A stretch of DNA of 64,000 nt from Zygnema cylindricum (lineage: Eukaryota > Streptophyta > Zygnematophyceae > Zygnematales > Zygnemataceae): contig JBBHKE010002374.1 in assembly GCA_037447655.1 (NCBI GenBank), positions 29,891 to 93,890 on the forward strand, in the 5' to 3' direction. The notes beneath the pieces are model-generated. The model searched no databases, was not told the DNA's origin, and saw only the letters and a list, made by a program, of their open reading frames with translations. The first letter of the stretch is position 1; each line of letters opens with the position of its first letter. Below, piece after piece: positions 43,560-54,809 of the stretch. A program made the position numbers and the translations under genes.

Positions 43560-43730
43560 AGAATGGGGGAGAGATGCACTCGAGAGAGAGGGGCGAAAAG
43601 AGACAAAATTTGAGAGAGATGGAGGGTGAGAGAGAGGGAGGTTGAGAGGAAAAGGGAGAGGGAGATGGAGAGGGAGAAGGGGAGTACTGACAGAGGGGGA
43701 GAGGGAGAAGGAGAGGGACATCGGAATTCT
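43560..43730. repeat. GA-rich low-complexity block
   Basis: Purine-rich GAGAGGGA repeats. The inverted arm carries the matching CT-rich block at about 45505-45615. Confidence 0.8.
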
Positions 43731-44455
43731 TTTCATTGAAGCCTAATTTCTATTTTTCAGTTTTAAAACATTAAGTCCTAATTATAGTGTTGTGTTTAGC
43801 GTTTCTGCACTTTTGCACATACCCTTTGCAGTGAAAAACTATTCCCTTCTAGCCCTTGTAGAGCCTTTCCTTTTATTGATTCCATTCACCTAGGTACATT
43901 CTACTCGAATTAGTAATAGCTAGATCAATTTTACCTCGAATTCTCCTCGATTATTCTCCTATGAGCTTTTCTCTATAAAACTTCTTTATCTACAATATAA
44001 CGATCAATCTGAACTAAGACAAGAATTTACCGACAAACTTCTCCTTTGTTCTTTCGTTTCTACTTGCTTATTTCATTTCTTCGTTTTTCCCTTGCTTTTG
44101 TTTTATTCCTTCACTTCCACCTTCTACTACTTCTTTGAGAGGCTTTTGAGGACTTGGAGAGGGAGAGGAACAAGGCAGGCAAACAAAGAAGCAAACAAGC
44201 GCAGGTTCTCAAAGGCAGAGCGAAAAAGGCTTTTTACATTTTGTGGGGGTCGGTCGCTTGTGCGACTCTCAGAACGCTACAGTACCGTACTTAGCGTCGA
44301 ACGGGCGGTTGTAGCCCAGGCATCAAGTCTCTTTTCTAAGAGAAATCACGCGGCGGCCAAGAGGAAACACGGTATTCAATAATAAGGTCGACCCATAGTG
44401 AGGCCTCAACTCTCAACTTACGTTGCGGACACGTTGGGTGTAAAAATAATTTGAC

Positions 44456-44739
44456 CAATGAAAAACGATCAACGATGTAAACACGGTTTGTTTACACGAA
44501 AACGAAAATGAATGCGTGTAAACATACCGTGTACACGAAAACTTAACGCGCAAATATTGCAAAATCAAAACTAAACGAAGCAAAACCAAATGCGCGAAGT
44601 GACGCGTGACCAAACCTAAACCACACAACCAAAAATTAACCAACCAACTACGAACCAAAAAGTACGTAAACTTAGATTCACACATTGTAACTCATAACAC
44701 CAACCAAAATAAACCACGTGGGTGAAATGTGACGTCATT
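44456..44739. other. Spacer of the F4/F5 palindrome
   Basis: About 280 bp of unique, AT-rich sequence between the two arms, rich in AACCAAA words. No ORF or signal recognised. Both F4 and F5 point away from it. Confidence 0.7.
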
Positions 44740-47244
44740 GAACATTGGTCAACTTTTTTTTTTACAGTCAACGTGTCCACAACACCAGTTAAGAGTAGAG
44801 GACTCGCTATGCGTCGACCTTGCTATTGAATACCGTGTTTCCTCTTGCCGCCGCGTGATTTCTCCCAGAAGAGAGACTCAATGCCTGGGCTACCACCGCC
44901 CGTGCGAAGCTAATTACTGTAGCGTTTTGAGAGTCGCACGAGCGACCGACCCCTGCAGGATGTAAAAAGCCCTTTTCGCTCTGCCTTTGAGAACCTGCGC
45001 TTGTTTGCTTCTTTGTTGGCCTGCCTTGTTCCTCTCCTTCTCCAAGTCCTGAAAGGCCTCTCCCTCTCCCTTTAGGAGTAGAAGCCATAGAAGGTGGAAG
45101 TGGAGGAATAAAACAAAAGCAAGGGAAAAACGAAGAAATGAAATAAGCAAGTAGAAAAGACGAACAAAGAAGCAAGGAGAAGTTTGTCGTCAAGTTCTTC
45201 CCTTAGTTCAGATTGATCGCTACATTGTCGACAAAGAAGTTTTATAGAGAAAAGCTCATAGGAGAATAATTGAGAAGGAGGTTTCGAGGTAGAATTGATC
45301 TGTATTGACTAATTCAAGTAGAATGTGCCTAGGTGAAAGGAATAAATAAAAGGAAAGACTCTACAATTTCACAAAGGGAATATTTTCTCACCGCAAAAGG
45401 TATGTGTATAAGTGCAGAAACGCTAGACAAAGCACTGTAATTAGGACTTAGTGTTTTAAGACTAAAAAACAAGAAATTAGGCTTCAATAGAAAGAATTCC
45501 GATATACCTCTCCCTCTCCCTCTCCCTCTCTCCCTTTTCCTCTCAACCTCCCTCTCTCTCACCCTCCCTCTCTCACACATTTTGTCTCCTTTCACCCCCC
45601 TCTCTCTCCAGTGCATCTCTCTCGCATTTTCCAGATCTACCGAGGAATTTCCATCACTTTCACAGTTGGGAGGAACATTTTTTTCATTTTTGGGTTATTA
45701 ATACTGAGATTTTTTGTTTTTTCTTGATTGTTTTTGGAGGGATTTCCCTCTCTGCTCTAAATTGTATATAGTTACATTCATGTTGATATACGTTTGTAAA
45801 TTTGTATTTTTAATTTTTCTTTGTTTTTGTATTTTTCTTTGTATTTTCCTTTTTCTTTTACATTTTATATGCCTTTTGAGAATTCTGTCGGAGACCATGT
45901 AATCCAGGTGTGCACGGGAAAATGAAACATAAAACGTAATGGGGGTGACACCCCAGGGTACTTCCGGGGTATGTGGTCGAGGGAAACACGAATCCTTAAC
46001 GCGATCTTTTGAGATTCCCTGAATTTCGCTTATCTCTCTTGGCTCTGCGAGCTGAAAAAGCAACAAAAACTAAGCGTGGAAACAATTGTCCTTCTTAAGT
46101 CGTTTTTCTGTAGGAATGTTTTCGAAGATCCTTTGTGCTTTTATGCATAAAAGATAAAGGCATCTCCGCTACTCTCGTTAGTTTTCGCAGGCGCGTAAAA
46201 ACTAACTCTGGTGAGCTTTCGGAGGTGGAAAAACCAAGATGGAAAGATGATTTGTCGAGATAAGCCGATGAACAAACCCGTCAGACTGTCTGGTGTCGAG
46301 TCAACGCCTAGCCGTACAGCTGTCGGTCTTCCAAAATTAAGGACAGAAAATTATAATCGGAAGACCCGAAATTAGAGCTGAATTGAAACATACGACTGTA
46401 GCGCTAGAGTTTCAACTTTTTCGATTGGCGAAAAGCATTTTGGTCGCTTGATTTTAGCTTAAACCAGCAATAAATATTAGCCAAACTAACAATAATTTAG
46501 AAAAAATAAAACTCGACTATGCTCTTACCTATTTAAAGTTCACAAAGGTGACTGTTGCTATCTGCCCGACCGCATCCATGCCTCATTCTGCTTACCTTTT
46601 TTTGTCTTTTCTTTCTTCCTATTCTTTTTTTTGCAGGTTACAATCCGCATCGCCTGTTTTCATGGAGTCTATTGCCCTCTCTCTCGGGTTAGCAGCACTT
46701 GGTGGAATTGTCAATGGTATTGGAACTAAGTTGGGAAAAACCGGTGATGGAAAATGTATTCGGAAGTTTCCCAGGGGTTAAGGACAGTAGTGTTCGGGTA
46801 ACCATTCACTACTACCCCAAGGTAAAGTACAAATGTAGGTTTATACTACGGGAAATAGGAAGTTCGTTATCCGTTTACAAAGTGGAAGATAAGAAGTTTT
46901 ACCTCAAGAAACAACCACGCAAAGAGTTGAAGGCCAATGACTATCTTGCAACTGAGCCATGCGAGCGTGGAAAATCGATCCTCATGGAAATATTGCAAAA
47001 AAAAAAACTTGTGAAGGGAGACGTCTCAAACCGTTGTCTTTCTGTGAAGTTAAGAGAGTTTATTCACCTGATGGCAAGTTCCTTGCCACATGATTTTACC
47101 GGTTTAGTGGCGGAACAGACAAGAAATGGACTTATGAAGATAAGTTGCAACGAAGGTTTAAAAGGGTTGTCCTTAGTCCGGGGGTTTATAAAGTATTCTG
47201 CGACTCATAACGCGTTGATGGAAAGGGTGATCAATGTGGTGTAG
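44740..47244. repeat. Right arm of the F4/F5 palindrome
   Basis: Inverted copy of 41918-44455, ending at the F5 stop codon. Arms differ by many substitutions and small indels, so the duplication is not very recent. Confidence 0.85.
46637..47244 (+). pseudogene. F5: member of the F family, subfamily 2, probable frameshift near the start
   Basis: An acceptor TTTTTTTTGCAG precedes the exon, and the ATG at 46662 opens MESIALSLGLAALGGIVNG. This matches the Gly-rich N-termini of F6 and F3, but the frame ends at 46781. The remaining family sequence is in the next frame (46699-47244): SVRVTIHYYPKVKYKCRF, KGDVSNRCLSVKLR, FIHLMASSLPHDFTGLVAEQ, and the end HNALMERVINVV. A one-base indel near 46735 best explains this. 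Alternatively translation starts at MENVFGSFPG (46752) and yields a shorter product. It is the mirror partner of F4. LTR element D starts 9 bp after its stop. Confidence 0.7.
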
Positions 47245-47253
47245 GCTGAGAAT

Positions 47254-47691
47254 TGTTACGATCAAATTTGTAATCGGCCGTTGCCCGACTGACGCGCGGC
47301 TGTTATGTTGATTTTAGTTTGACTGTGTGTTTTAGTTCGCGTGTTAGTTACGTTGTGTATTACTGGTCTTAGCGTAGATTTGGTTTGGCAACGGTCTAGT
47401 TGAATACGTTTAAAGTGTACTAAGGTACTTTGTTGTTTCGAGTGTAGACTTCATTTCATTGGTAGGCGCTTAGTGCTCATTTTACACCTACTGTTTCGTT
47501 TGGTAAGTAGTTACGATACATTTAAATAACTTGTATATTGAAGCGTAGAGAGAGAGACAAAAGTATATTTTTATTAAGAAAATTTTCGCATGGAATATAT
47601 TGGCTTCTCTCATGGAATGATTTCTCTCATGTGATATTTTGTTGTTGCCTCCTCTTATCTTTTGCGCTCTGATTATTGTATCGATCCATCA
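47254..47691 (+). repeat. 5' LTR of element D
   Basis: Starts TGTTACGATCAAA and ends ATCCATCA, two bases before the PBS, about 438 bp. It contains GAGAGAGA and an AT-rich promoter-like centre. No second copy is seen in the window. Confidence 0.5.
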
Positions 47692-47693
47692 AG

Positions 47694-47706
47694 TGGTATG
47701 AGAGCC
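47694..47706 (+). promoter_or_regulatory. Primer-binding site of element D (tRNA-Met 3' end type)
   Basis: TGGTATGAGAGCC differs by one base from TGGTATCAGAGCC, the usual plant Copia primer site. This differs from the half-tRNA sites of the A, C and N elements. Confidence 0.75.
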
Positions 47707-48171
47707 TTTTGGACTCTAGCGAGGCGAGGAATGTGGCTAGTTTCGCTGTCGTGGGGGGGAAAGAAAAAGGCCCCATCTCCTATCATTCCACGTCCTCCTG
47801 ATCAAGATCCGCCGAAGCGATCTGAATCCTCACGATATCGGGAAGAAGTAACTCCCTTAAATTTCCCGGAGCAACCTTTGAGGAGACTTTCCCAACATAT
47901 CTATTTGGTCAAAGGAAGAGAAGGAGGGGAAAAAAAAGCGGTCTACATCGCGCAAGATCGTCTTCAAAAATTAATTGACAGCCTTTGCCGCTATGTCGAT
48001 CAACGTGTTTCCGAGGGAAACCTTGTGGGGAGACCTCCATTCTTCAGAGATCTTAATCTGGATCCAAGCATCGGTGATCCTGAAGGAGGAGTGAAGTATA
48101 TGGAGGTGAGGAATAATTTGATTCGGAGGGGGAAATTTCCCATCGATGATGATTCTGTCCTCGGTGAGTAG
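47698..48171 (+). CDS. Leader ORF of element D, upstream of gag
   Basis: Starts at the ATG within the PBS (MRAFWTLARRGMWLVSLSWG) and stays open for 157 codons. It is Pro/Arg/Lys-rich at first (GKKKAPSPIIPRPPDQDPPK), then more folded-looking (LPRRL-like, VYIAQDRLQKLIDSLCRYVD, GRPPFFRDLNLDPS). Gag begins about 28 bp after its stop. Intactness next to a heavily damaged gag is notable. I do not recognise the protein. It could be a host-derived exon, a leader protein of this family, or chance. Confidence 0.4.
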   Translation: MRAFWTLARRGMWLVSLSWGGKKKAPSPIIPRPPDQDPPKRSESSRYREEVTPLNFPEQPLRRLSQHIYLVKGREGGEKKAVYIAQDRLQKLIDSLCRYVDQRVSEGNLVGRPPFFRDLNLDPSIGDPEGGVKYMEVRNNLIRRGKFPIDDDSVLGE

Positions 48172-48198
48172 AGTGAAGGGGAAGATCTAATCCAAACT

Positions 48199-49210
48199 AT
48201 GCCCGAAAAGATCATCCTCTTTAATGGGACGAATTATCAATCATGCAAGAAATATATTAAAGGCCAATAAATTTTCAAACGTATTTGGGAAGTGGTCAAC
48301 GGGGAAGAGAAGATGTCGATCTCGCATGGGAAAGCAAGACGTGTGTGGAAACGGAAAAATTTCCTCGCTATCGGCAGCTTGTTTTAATCATTCCATGCTT
48401 CGGTGCACGATTTCTTCCTCACTTGGAAATATGCTCATGATTGTTGGACGGCTCTCAAGATTCACTTTGAGATAGGCCTCTAAAAAAAAAAGAGACAACA
48501 CAATTATAAGGATTATACCTCTTTTAAAGTGAAGTCGAGCGAGACTATTGATGAAGCGTTGAAGAGATTTAATATTATAATTGAGCAAATTGCCAATGAC
48601 CAATTCATTGATGAGAATGGTAAGGCATCGGTTTTCATCAACGCCTTAACGGAGAAGATGATTTACTTAAGGGACATTCTTTTATCAAGGGACCCTCCTA
48701 CCATGGATTACATCATCACTTACCACAAATCGACCTAGGTAAACCGACCTACTTCGTTAAGGGGAACTCCACCTGCCAATACCCTCAATGCCACGTCAAT
48801 GGAAACTTTGGATCTAAATTATCTTTGGGGAAAAGGTGGGTGAGAGGAAGAAACCCGCGGGGAGGAGGAAAAGTAAGAGGAGAGAAATTTGCTTCCCAGT
48901 CCGCGTATGAAGATCTGACCAATATTGATTGCTCTCGGTGCGGCAAGTTCGTTCATATGGCCGCATCTTGTCTAGCTGAGAAACGTTAATGCCATTTTTG
49001 CGGGAAATGAAGCCATATGAATTCGCGATGTTAATCGAAATCCGAAATTGGAGGTGGCGATGATAAAGGATACGGAGGCGGCCTAGGTGATGGTCGCGGC
49101 GACGGCCGTTTTCGTGGCCTCGACGGTCGTGGCGGCCGCCATGGTGGAGGAGGAGATCATTTCATGGCAGATGGCGAGTTCGAAGGAGGCGGAGGAGCGC
49201 ATACTTTCGC
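48199..49210 (+). pseudogene. Gag of element D with two zinc knuckles, broken
   Basis: Opens MPEKIILFNGTNYQSCKKYI, a typical Copia gag start, with stops from 48268 on. An open middle part (48529-48738) reads SETIDEALKRFNIIIEQIAN and DPPTMDYIITY. Near 48940-49030 are two CCHC knuckles, CSRCGKFVHMAASC and CHFCGK*SHMNSRC (with a stop). A Gly/Asp-rich tail follows. Then MITE M3 begins, and no pol follows, so D is a 5' fragment. Confidence 0.75.
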
Positions 49211-49220
49211 TTTTCTTAAC

Positions 49221-49706
49221 TACAGCGCGAATCGTGATTAACGTTATGGACGCTAATTCCGTCGCCCCAAATTTTGACTCTATCACCCTAAATAGAGTAC
49301 ATAATTTTAAATTATTCTTTACATTATTTAAGGTACTTTTTGAATCAGCGTTAACAACTCTAATATAGTATCGTTTTAAATAGTGTGGCGTACAGTCGAT
49401 GTCTGACCGTGTAAAATTGTACTTTATTAACTCAAAAAGTACAAATAATTATTTACGACATGGCGTTATCATGTAACTGCGTTTTCACAAACGGCGTAGT
49501 GCAAACGTCATAATGACGTGAAACTGTACGTTTTGTCTGTCTGTACGTGTACCTAATTTATAGTAAAGATATTCAGCGCGGATAATTATTGCGGAAAGAA
49601 AAACCCAAATTAGAATTATTGATAAATTAGAGTCGATAACTTTATTTATTTATTTTCAATTTTTTACTCTAATTATTTCTTTGTTCTAATTGCGATATGC
49701 GATGTA
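49221..49706. mobile_element. MITE M3
   Basis: Starts TACAGCGCGAATCGTGATTA and ends GCGATATGCGATGTA, 486 bp, TA-flanked. Terminal repeats are imperfect. It carries the ATAGTGTGG-type internal word shared by the group. Confidence 0.65.
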
Positions 49707-49978
49707 GTTGATTGATTCGTTGGCAAGTGTGACGTAACACAACAAAGATTGGAGTATAGAGAAGCACCACGTGTGTACTAACGCCTCATTTTTTGAGGAT
49801 ATGCGATTAAGTTACTATATGCGTCACCTTAAGCGACAGAAAATAACCGTAACTTTAGCACATGGAAAAGTGCCCTTACTGTGCCAAAGCATACCTTTTG
49901 GCACACCAAAGCGAATCACAGTTGCAAGTGGACAGGTAATATCGATTGGTACAGCTGGTATTGTGCGTTTAGATCTTA

Positions 49979-50755
49979 GGGTGCGTCTCTATGTACTTCA
50001 AACTTAGAGTTTTTTTTTGTTTTTTAGCGCACATCCGGCGGACCCGGATTTCGGGTGTCCCTATGTGTACCAAACGAAATTGTCACTTAGGGCGTGACGA
50101 TTGTATACGTCGACAATGCCCGTGACGGCTGTCAACGTCTACAATCTGTGATGGCGCACGTTATTTTCGTAACTGCATGTGACGTCGCGTGACTTTTCGT
50201 GACATTGTAGACATACCGCCCTCCAGCCTGTGCCGTTTCACGGTTGAAGAAGATGCGTTTTGACTTTGCGTCTATTGTCGGCTCGACGTGAAATGGCATC
50301 GGAACCTTCAGACCCCTGCAAAAAAAAATCCCGTACCGGATGGAAATGGACAAAACAAAACAAACTGTGTACTTCTCTTTGTCGTATTAAACAAAAACGG
50401 ACAAAACATAGCGAATCGTGTACACTTCCACGTCGCTTGAAATCGTTTGAATTTTTTGAACAAAATATTACACGTGCGAATACGTGTTTCTATTTGTTTA
50501 TAGAAAATCCCTAATTTTAAAATACATCGGCCCTGTATTTTAAAGATAAGGTTGAAGATGACGTTTTTTGTCGTCGAAGTGGGTCGAAGATCACAAGACG
50601 ACAAGATGTAGTACATTTTAAATTCGATGATGACGCAAAATGTACTTCTCTTTTTTTCTATTTTATTGTACGGTTGAAATTTACGCGGTACGGCTCTAAG
50701 TTTTACAGGAAAACGACAGAAAAAAACCCTTACTTAAGCACATAGAGACGCACCC
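49979..50755. mobile_element. Non-autonomous TIR element with TTA target duplication
   Basis: Starts GGGTGCGTCTCTATGTACTT and ends AAGCACATAGAGACGCACCC, so the terminal repeats pair over about 20 bp with one mismatch. TTA flanks both sides (49976-49978, 50756-50758). A TTA duplication and GGG-starting ends are typical of PIF/Harbinger elements. The 777-bp interior has no transposase-like ORF. It belongs to a different group from the TA-flanked MITEs. Confidence 0.75.
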
Positions 50756-51035
50756 TTAGAGAGGTAGTGATAAGAATCCAATCAAGAAGATGAAGAAAGT
50801 TGAAAGTAAACTATGTAGGTCTCGGTTAAAGCCGTGTAGATTAATATGTAAGGTTGAACAAAGTAGTGATAGTTTGTAAGAGAACTAGACGCTTTCACGC
50901 TAAGGAAAAAAATTGCCTATAAAGCTATATGGAAAATTTTACAGAAAAATGAATGGGGGCAAATAATCGCAAATACTGAAAATTAATGTACTCAAAAAAT
51001 TCTGAGCAATAAATGACCTAAAATGTACTAAGTAC

Positions 51036-51612
51036 TACACCTTGAATTGTTATTAGCGTTATGAACGCTATATCGGCGCCCCCAATTTTTTAGGGTTTTA
51101 CCTGAAAGAGAATTAATAACACTACTTTCTTTTTTACGTTAATTAAGGTCCTGGTGATTTAGCGTTAATAATTCTAATTTATGATTTTACTAAAAAGTGT
51201 GGTGTACGGACGTGTCTTTCCGTACAAAATGGTACTTTCTTAAGTAGAAAAGTACGAAATATGGATTAAAATAATCGCGATCGCAGGTATAACTGAGCTA
51301 ATAAAAGGCAAAATGAGTTCGTACCTATTTGAGTGTAAAGATATTGATCGTGAATTAATTATACGGGAGAAAACCCAAACTAGAGTTTTAAATAAATTAG
51401 AGTAAAAAGACGCGACGGTGTACGATTTGTCAGATTTTGTACTTTTATTGTGAAGATCCTGATGGCAGATCCATTGTACCCAAATCAGCGTTATGGATCA
51501 GTTAGAGTAATATTATATTTTCGAAATCTTGAAAAATCCAGATTAGCGTTAATGACGCTAAGTAATTTAGAGCATTAATATTTTCTTAACGTTCATAGCG
51601 ATTCAAGGTGTA
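51036..51612. mobile_element. MITE M4
   Basis: 577 bp. Starts TACACCTTGAATTGTTATTA and ends with the inverse CATAGCGATTCAAGGTGTA, TA-flanked, non-coding. Confidence 0.75.
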
Positions 51613-52394
51613 CCGTCTACGCTTAAGCGAAACGAACCAATGATATTCTAGTGTGCTATGTGAGAGATGCGTTTAGTCTGGATTTGGCCAATAGGCGGCC
51701 AGAATCCGATGCCTTACGTTACAAATTCTACAACCTACGAATAAAAACCGTCCGATTATAATGTGAATGAGTGAACCTCCAGGAGTTCACGACTGAAATC
51801 TTGACCAATGACGTTGCGCCGTAAAATATGAAAGTCGGCTCGTTTGTACATTCGAATTGTCGCGACCGTTGGCTCATATTCGTTTCGACGGCCAAGATGC
51901 CTCATTTCGACGATGGCTTCACTTTCGTGTCAACGGTCGAGATGATTCGTTCCGATAAATGTTTAACCTTTGCGTCTACAGTCGAGATGACTCGTTTCGA
52001 CCAATTTCGCCTTCACATCGACGGCCGATATGATTCCTCGTGCGAACGTATCAATTTCGTCGTCGGCAGAACTTACGGAAGGAATATGTACGATAGAAAA
52101 TATATGTAATGGACCTGCGAAACCCAAAATTACACCGAAATACAAATTAGTGTAGCGGCCGCCCGTCCTAGTACGTAAATAAGTAATTATATATATGGAC
52201 ATGTCCGACAAGATGCGGCATGACAGACCGCCGAATCTCACATTCTTGTTGTGTAATAAACTGTACGGTATATCGTGCATGTAAATAGTTCGAAAGTACA
52301 ATCCGAAAGCAGTACTCACGATTTAAAAAGTACATCTCTATAATGTAAACCGTTCGTCACACGTGGCACCAGTTTTTAATGTCTTGAAACTTTC
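51613..52394. other. No gene recognised
   Basis: Between 51828 and 52109 a plus-strand frame of 93 codons arises from degenerate repeats of a GTCGAGATGATTCGTTTCGA-like word. It is more probably a decayed tandem repeat than a gene. Confidence 0.5.
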
Positions 52395-52720
52395 GATGTC
52401 CTAAAATCCGCAACTTAGAAAAAATGTAAACCAATCAGGTGACTCTATGGCAAAAAGTATGCTGGATGTTCCGTTTAATTCATTTTGGCTTATACTATCA
52501 CGTAATCTAACTTTTCGTTCACATATTTTCCATTTTTTATTTATGGGCAAAGTTCCAGTAACAAAATACGCACAGCATTACGGATGAAAAAGTTCCAGTA
52601 ACAAAAAGCCTGCAAACACGGCATGATGAAACACGGCATGGTAAACGCGGTTTATAATCGCATTAAAAACCTACTGTATATAAAGTTAGGCAATCACAAT
52701 AATAGCGATACACGGTGTAA
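52395..52720. repeat. Dispersed repeat R2, copy without MITE
   Basis: Matches the two outer parts of 14352-15373 and runs straight across the point where M1 is inserted there (ACTGTATATAAAGTTAGG at about 52674-52691). Confidence 0.7.
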
Positions 52721-52800
52721 AAGACAAGATTCCTGTCTAATCGAAAACTGGAATTAACTGGAATTGTGTGTACAGGGAAAGGATGTTGCAAGTGGCAAAA

Positions 52801-53455
52801 AAATAAATTTAGGGAATTGCTAATCGCAGAGAAGATTTTTGCTGCGCGCAAATAGTTGTCAGAAATTGTACATTTGAAGTACAGTTTCGTACAAGCTACG
52901 TACCTTTGATTTTAGATTTGACGGTCAATCCGTCGAATACTTTGACTGGCGAAATATTGTAACGGCGGTTAAAAACTCTCACGCTTGCGAACGTCGACCG
53001 TCATGAAAAAAAAAACAATTCACACGACCGGCGCAGGTTTACTGTAACAAAACTGAGGCAGCCACATATAAATAAAATGGCTGCGCGCAGATACACCGCG
53101 CATCGTTATTAGTGTTATTAACTCTAATTTGGGTTCTTAAAATCTTGATTTTTTTCTGCAAGTGATTTTCAAATTAAATTAGCAACTCTATTTAAGGATG
53201 TGGACCATATTCTACGTTTCTGGCACTAAATTAGAATCAATAACACTAATTTTTTTGCGCTATTTAAACTTTGACACTATGCGATGCGCGGTGTAGTTGC
53301 TCACTTCAATAGTGTAATTTATTATATTTAAAGTATCAATGTCAAAATTTAGGGGTGCCGATATAGCGTACATAAGGCTAATCACGACTCACAGTGTACC
53401 TGCGCGCAGCTAAAATCGTCTCTGCGATTAGCAATTCCCTAAATTTAACACTAAT
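52801..53455. mobile_element. Foldback element with ~45-bp TIRs
   Basis: Left end TAAATTTAGGGAATTGCTAA and right end TTAGCAATTCCCTAAATTTA are exact inverses. Pairing continues through GCGATTAGC and CTGCGCGCA with few mismatches. Non-coding; contains MITE M5 and an M-type end at about 53402. The flanking sequence resembles 21355-21420, which lacks the element. Confidence 0.75.
53092..53295. mobile_element. MITE M5, nested in the foldback element
   Basis: 204 bp. Starts TACACCGCGCATCGTTATTA and ends GCGATGCGCGGTGTA, TA-flanked. Confidence 0.78.
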
Positions 53456-53496
53456 AGCGACTCACGGTGCACTGTACTGTACTAGACGAATAACGT

Positions 53497-54462
53497 TGTT
53501 GTGACATTGTAGACGGCTAGGGTTTCCGTGATATTCTAGACGTTTACGGCTTTCTCACATTGTAACGTCATACTCCGTGTGTCCACGACCACGTCACTAC
53601 ACCGCGAATCGTTATTAGTGTCAACAACTCTAATTTGGGTTCTTAAAATTTTGATTTTTTCCCCCAAATAGGATACATGATTTTAATTTTTACTTGGCGT
53701 TAATTAAGGTACCATACAAAATAGCGTAAAGAATGAAAGTACAATAATATCTAAATAGTGTGGTGTACGGTCGATGTCGGACCGTACATAAATGTACCTT
53801 TTCAAGTGAAAATTTTACAAAAAATGAATTAAATCAGACGCGCACGCATAGGAACGTGCGCTCAAAAAACGGGATTGGTCTGACACGTAAAATAGTCTGA
53901 CATGTACGGATATTTAAATTTCACGACGGAGTACGATTTCTAATATTTTGTACGGATACATATAATAATGTGTATAATCGTACAGAAAATTTTCCATTTT
54001 TGCTGTTCCAAATTAGCATTAACGCCGAAATTAGAATACACTTTTTTTTTTTAATTTCAAATTCTTAATTAGCATCAATTACGGTAAATTTACTTCTACA
54101 CTATTTAAACCTTGACACTAATAACGATGCGCGGCGTAGCATTAAAAGTTTTCTAGCTTTCCTATTTTTTTTTTTGTCTTTTTTACTTCCTTTTGCCTTC
54201 AAGCTACGCCCAAAGTCAGAATGAGCTGGCAGTGGGTCGAAAAAGAGGAAGACTCCAAAGTGGAGTACAGTCATAGCTGTACTTTAGACGTCAGTTGTGG
54301 TATGAGTCTTTAAACATATTCGTACGGAAAAACCTTTTATCTTTGCGCATTCAATTTTGGAAGGAAACGTCAGAATAAAACAGTTACTTCGCCACATGGA
54401 GGCAATCATATAGAATCAAAAAGACAGAAAACGCCAAATGCTAAACACGGTAACACGGACAG
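53497..54462. repeat. Segmental repeat R3, copy interrupted by MITE M6
   Basis: Corresponds to 21470-21862 plus the 541-bp M6 insertion. Confidence 0.75.
53598..54138. mobile_element. MITE M6 with an empty-site counterpart
   Basis: Starts TACACCGCGAATCGTTATTA and ends TAACGATGCGCGGCGTA. The same locus without it at 21569-21570 fixes the ends and supports a TA target duplication. Confidence 0.82.
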
Positions 54463-54467
54463 TACAG

Positions 54468-54675
54468 TACACCGTGTATCGCTATGTGTTAATATTTTTT
54501 ACGACACTTAAAACATATTTTATCCGTACACAATTGTCCAATTATCAATTTGAGACCGCCAACAGGAAGCTGAGAATCTTACCTTTCAACCGTCAGATCA
54601 ACAATCGGACAGTTGTGGGGAAAGATGTTTTAAGTGGCTAAAAAAACATTAACACTAAATGCGACACACGATGTA
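54468..54675. mobile_element. MITE M9
   Basis: 208 bp. Starts TACACCGTGTATCGCTATGT and ends GCGACACACGATGTA, with imperfect inverted ends, TA-flanked. Confidence 0.6.
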
Positions 54676-54809
54676 CTTTAACTTGTTTTTAAGCAAACAC
54701 GGCAAAACAAACACGGCATGAGACATGCGCGTTAAATACGGCAGGACAAACTCAACATGGGACATGCACGGAAAACACGGCAGGCTTCTCGGGCACGGCT
54801 CTTGAGAAG

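Larger units (their letters stand above)
41918..44455. repeat. Left arm of the F4/F5 palindrome
   Basis: F4, its intron and about 1.9 kb of upstream DNA are repeated inverted in 44740-47244. Landmarks are GTGAGCTTTC (rc), CTTATGCATAAAAG, GTTTCATTTTCCCGTGCACA, a GA/CT-rich block, GGCAGAGCGAAAA and CGGACACGTTG. The similarity ends right after the F4 stop codon. Confidence 0.85.
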
